Source of the DNA: Bradyrhizobium sp. JYMT SZCCT0428
GTDB lineage: Bacteria; Pseudomonadota; Alphaproteobacteria; Rhizobiales; Xanthobacteraceae
DNA: 64,000 bases
Reading direction: 5' to 3'
Assembly (NCBI RefSeq): GCF_018131075.1
Contig: NZ_JAFCLS010000001.1
Location: 186,001-250,000, forward strand
Shown in pieces: positions 61,577-64,000 of the stretch (within the stretch, counting starts at the first letter, position 1; the number at the start of each line of letters is the position of its first letter). A model generated the notes under the pieces. The model made no database searches and had not been told where the DNA came from. It worked only from the letters and a program-made list of their open reading frames with translations. The position numbers and the translations under genes were made by a program.

Positions 61577-61759
61577 TCATCGATCCGGCGGACCCGGCGG
61601 GCCCGTAACGATCTGAGATATCCAAACCGCGAGTCCGTAACTGCCGACAACGGCGACGGTCAGCGCGGGCATCAGCACGGCGGTCAGAAATAGAAACGCG
61701 AAGATTTCCATGCGCCTGCGGCGCGGACGTCCGCTCGTGTCATCGCTCGCCAAAGCCAT
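61577..61759 (-). CDS. napE: Small membrane protein NapE
   Basis: This 60-residue protein has a basic head (SGRPRRRRMEIFAF) and one membrane helix (LFLTAVLMPALTVAVVGSYG), then VWISQIV and a Pro/Gly tail, as in rhizobial NapE. Its role in nitrate reduction is not defined. First gene of napEDABC; the FixK box is about 84 bases upstream of ATG 61759. Confidence 0.9.
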   Translation of the reverse strand: MALASDDTSGRPRRRRMEIFAFLFLTAVLMPALTVAVVGSYGLAVWISQIVTGPPGPPDR

Positions 61760-61842
61760 GCGTGATCCCACTCGAGATTTTAGGATTGGCGGCATCGGGG
61801 CCGCTGCCGGCACCCAGCATGGCGCGCCGGGGGCGATTAGCT

Positions 61843-61856
61843 TTGATCTAGATCAA
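61843..61856. promoter_or_regulatory. Perfect FixK2/FNR box of the napEDABC operon
   Basis: TTGATCTAGATCAA, a perfect palindrome centred about 90 bases before napE. In Bradyrhizobium diazoefficiens, nap expression under low oxygen is known to depend on FixK2, so this assignment is well founded. The predicted transcription start is near 61808. Confidence 0.85.
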
Positions 61857-61918
61857 GGCAACCCGCGAAGTCTTGAAGGTGCCAGGAGGCTGGTCTCCAG
61901 GCCGTTCGAAAATCCGTC

Positions 61919-62350
61919 TCACTTCAGCGAGATCGCAATCCGGCTGACGTTGGCGGCGAACTCCATTCCCGCCTTTGGACCTCGCAGCGCGATGACCACG
62001 CCCTTCTCATTCCCGAGTTGAACGCCTCCGGCGCCACCAACGAAGGCGCCGCCAGCCCCTACGGAGCTGTAGGTACCGGCAAAATCGCTGACCTGCTTGA
62101 TGCCTGACGCCCAACCTTCGAGACGATTGACAGATCCTCCCGCCGTGACACCGAGGCTGAGACCGGAGACTCTGAATGGATAGTCGCGGCCGCGATAGGT
62201 CAGGACGCCGCTGCCGCCGCCGGCGCCGAGCATCAGACCTGCTTTGGCGAACTTGAGCCGGACGTATCCGGAGGCTTGCGCGAACGATGATGTTGTCGAA
62301 ACGATAATTGCGAAGACCGCGATCGCGGCGACCCGGATTGCAGACGGCAT
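61919..62350 (-). CDS. Exported Gly-rich beta protein, unknown function
   Basis: This 143-residue protein has a signal peptide (AIAVFAIIVSTTSSFAQA). The mature domain has YVRLKFAKAGLMLGAGGGSG, VLTYRGRDYPFRVSGLSLGV and GTYSSVGAGGAFVGGAGGVQ, ending GMEFAANVSRIAISLK. It looks like a small periplasmic or outer-membrane beta domain with glycine zippers; I cannot name the family. The ATG at 62350 lies 20 bases after the DUF2950 gene, in the same unit. Confidence 0.7.
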   Translation of the reverse strand: MPSAIRVAAIAVFAIIVSTTSSFAQASGYVRLKFAKAGLMLGAGGGSGVLTYRGRDYPFRVSGLSLGVTAGGSVNRLEGWASGIKQVSDFAGTYSSVGAGGAFVGGAGGVQLGNEKGVVIALRGPKAGMEFAANVSRIAISLK

Positions 62351-62369
62351 TGCTCCAACCCTCCTCCGC

Positions 62370-63296
62370 TCAAGGGGCCGCCACATCCACCTTCTTCCAG
62401 GTGTGATCCGGATCGAACAGGTGGATGCGCCCGACAATCCTCAACGTCCGATCTCCAAGATCCTTCTCATAGACGGTACCGGCATGATTGACTATGAAGG
62501 TCATAACTCCGGAATTTCCATACTCGGCGGGATATGCGATCAGCGCGAAGCCGCCGATCATCTTGCCCTTGACGACGTAATTGAACGCACCGCCCGGCGC
62601 ATCAGACCCCTGCCCCCGCATGATCCGAAAATAGTATCCGTGATAGGGCTCCGCCTGCTCCGCCTTGTATCCCTCGGCGGAGGCTTGCGCCATCAGTTCG
62701 CCAAACGGGCTTGGGTCGCTGTCGTCGCGCCAGAACAGCCCGTCCTTCTTGCCAGGGCTACTGACGACACGTTGCGCGTAAACGCCTGCTCCCTCGCCGG
62801 TGCGATCCTTTTCGGCATACTCGTTCTGGGCATCCACAAAAGCCAGGCTGGTCTGGATCGCGTCCAGTTCATTGCGTCCGATACGACGGTATAGAACTTC
62901 ACGACGTCCGGCAGCCGTGTCGAACTCCCAGCCAGTCCTGCCATTCACCAACGGAATCGGGAATGGAAAATCATCTGCGCCCAGTATCAGCGTGGCTTTC
63001 TTGTTTCCCTCGGTCCGAATGGAATTCCTGGCATCATAGGCCGACAGGAAACGTTGCCGCATCTCGGCGTCAGCAACATCATCGCCGGACTCGACAATGT
63101 CAGCCCCGGCATTGCCGAGGACCTTCAGAATGGCGCTCTTGGTGCCGGTCTTGACGGCTGCAACCAAAGCGGCCGCAGCGTTCTCCGGCGAGGGATAGGC
63201 CTGCTGCGCCTGAGATGCCGAAGTCAGCAGCGCCGCTACCGCGATTGTGCCGACGACCGTCAAAGCTATCCGACAGAGCGATTTGCGGATGATCAT
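62370..63296 (-). CDS. DUF2950 family exported protein
   Basis: This 308-residue protein has a signal peptide (LTVVGTIAVAALLTSASQAQ) and the DUF2950 features YPSPENAAAALVAAVKTG and VLGNAGADIVESGDDVAD. Further blocks are GRTGWEFDTAAGRREVLYRR, AYPAEYGNSGVMTFIVNHAG and YEKDLGDRT near the C-terminus. The function of the family is unknown. Its ATG overlaps the upstream stop (ATGA), so it is translationally coupled to the gene cut by the window edge. Confidence 0.88.
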   Translation of the reverse strand: MIIRKSLCRIALTVVGTIAVAALLTSASQAQQAYPSPENAAAALVAAVKTGTKSAILKVLGNAGADIVESGDDVADAEMRQRFLSAYDARNSIRTEGNKKATLILGADDFPFPIPLVNGRTGWEFDTAAGRREVLYRRIGRNELDAIQTSLAFVDAQNEYAEKDRTGEGAGVYAQRVVSSPGKKDGLFWRDDSDPSPFGELMAQASAEGYKAEQAEPYHGYYFRIMRGQGSDAPGGAFNYVVKGKMIGGFALIAYPAEYGNSGVMTFIVNHAGTVYEKDLGDRTLRIVGRIHLFDPDHTWKKVDVAAP

Positions 63297-64000
63297 GGCA
63301 AGATCTCCCGTGGCGTGGGAATCCTTGCGCCACCGGCAAGCCAGTCGGTGTAGGAACCGAACTTCAATCCCAGCTGTTCATAGTAGACGCGCAGATAGCC
63401 GTCCCGGCCGCGGGTCACCGCTTCCGGCATCAGGCTCTTCACTTCCTGCGCGATGACGCCGACATAGGGCTTGGTGCTGCCGAGATAGCTGAAGCGGTAG
63501 TAGCCGAGACCATTGGCGAGATGACCGAGCAGCACGACATCGTGTTTCAGAGCGATATCGGAGCGCCGTCCACCACCGCCGCCACGAAAGCCACCACCGC
63601 CACCGCCGCCACGGAACCCGCCGCCTCCTCCCATGGCGGCTCTGCCGCCAAAGCCGCCTCCGCCGCCCCCGGCGAAGCTCGGACCGCCACCGCGCGGACC
63701 CATGCTCGCCATGCTGGCCCGGCCGCGGGCCGATTGCGCGGCGGCGGCCCTGCCCGACGACACATTCATTGCCCCGCCGCGAGCGCCGGCGCCGCCACGG
63801 TTCGCAGCCTTGGCACGATCTCCGCCACCTTTGGCGGCCTTGGCACGATCGCCGCCACCCTTGGCGCGATCCGCCGTGCTTGGGCGATTGGCGCGATCAC
63901 CGCCGGGCCGATCACGCGAGGCTGCGCGGTCGCCAGTACGATCACCCGCACGATCGCCGACCCGGTCGCCGGCGCGATCTCCGCCGCCCGGACGGTCCTG
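63293..64000 (-). CDS. Partial gene: DRA-repeat, Gly-rich protein with S74-like C-terminal domain
   Basis: The frame is open through the right window edge, so the start is missing. Visible parts in order are GDR/DRA-type repeats (many copies of GDRA and DRAK), a Gly-rich linker with GGGGGFRGG units, and a C-terminal domain RRSDIALKHDVVLLGHLANG, YVGVIAQEVKSLMPEAVTRG and DGYLRVYYEQLGLKF. This last domain matches the S74 intramolecular chaperone/peptidase (SDxxLK dyad, GVIAQEV, DGYxxVxY). Its coupling to DUF2950 suggests the missing N-terminus may be a DUF3300 domain, a frequent neighbour of DUF2950; this is inference. Confidence 0.75.
   Translation of the reverse strand, partial: QDRPGGGDRAGDRVGDRAGDRTGDRAASRDRPGGDRANRPSTADRAKGGGDRAKAAKGGGDRAKAANRGGAGARGGAMNVSSGRAAAAQSARGRASMASMGPRGGGPSFAGGGGGGFGGRAAMGGGGGFRGGGGGGGFRGGGGGRRSDIALKHDVVLLGHLANGLGYYRFSYLGSTKPYVGVIAQEVKSLMPEAVTRGRDGYLRVYYEQLGLKFGSYTDWLAGGARIPTPREILP

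Overview
The window looks like chromosomal DNA of a Bradyrhizobium-type alphaproteobacterium (Nitrobacteraceae). The evidence is high GC, the gene order dusB-ntrB-ntrC-ntrY-ntrX-hfq-hflX-mazG, a napEDABC operon behind a perfect FixK/FNR palindrome, cobalt-type nitrile hydratase genes, and many short dispersed palindromic repeats of the kind scattered through Bradyrhizobium genomes. No insertion sequence, phage, CRISPR array or replication origin was seen.

Layout. 0-3.6 kb is accessory and repeat-rich: an L7/L12-like protein, two small peptides with double-glycine leaders, an SDR gene scrap, a membrane protein and several dispersed repeats. 3.6-22.3 kb is mostly housekeeping: mpg, lipA, a P-loop kinase-like gene, a ratA/COQ10-like gene, an oxidoreductase plus ThDP-enzyme pair, cinA C-domain, ispDF, dusB, the nitrogen two-component systems ntrBC and ntrYX, hfq, hflX, mazG and queC. 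22.3-34.0 kb is catabolic: a three-gene TRAP transporter, nitrile hydratase (alpha, beta, accessory), an enoyl-CoA hydratase, a second TRAP system with fused permease, and an acyl-CoA synthetase. 34.0-44.6 kb holds cell-wall and replication genes. A minus-strand operon runs dacA-like, tmk, holB, metG, tatD, MBL hydrolase, followed by an L,D-transpeptidase; rlpA and an epoxide-hydrolase-like gene lie next to it.

44.6-57.6 kb is a low-density region. It carries many very small membrane or soluble genes, gene remnants, tRNA-Ser(UGA), a transglutaminase-like protein, a PAS protein, an AraC-type regulator, an orphan ABC binding protein and several Gly/Tyr-rich exported proteins. 57.6-61.8 kb is napEDABC (periplasmic nitrate reductase). 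61.9-64.0 kb is an operon of exported proteins: a protein with an S74-like C-terminus cut by the window edge, DUF2950, and a 143-residue protein.

The main unifying signal is seven FixK/FNR-like palindromes (TTGAN6TCAA; six have the TTGAT..ATCAA form) between 47.7 and 61.9 kb. One sits before napE, as expected. The others sit before small or exported proteins of unknown function, an ABC binding protein / AraC pair and a transglutaminase-like gene. This suggests a low-oxygen regulon island that includes uncharacterised envelope proteins.
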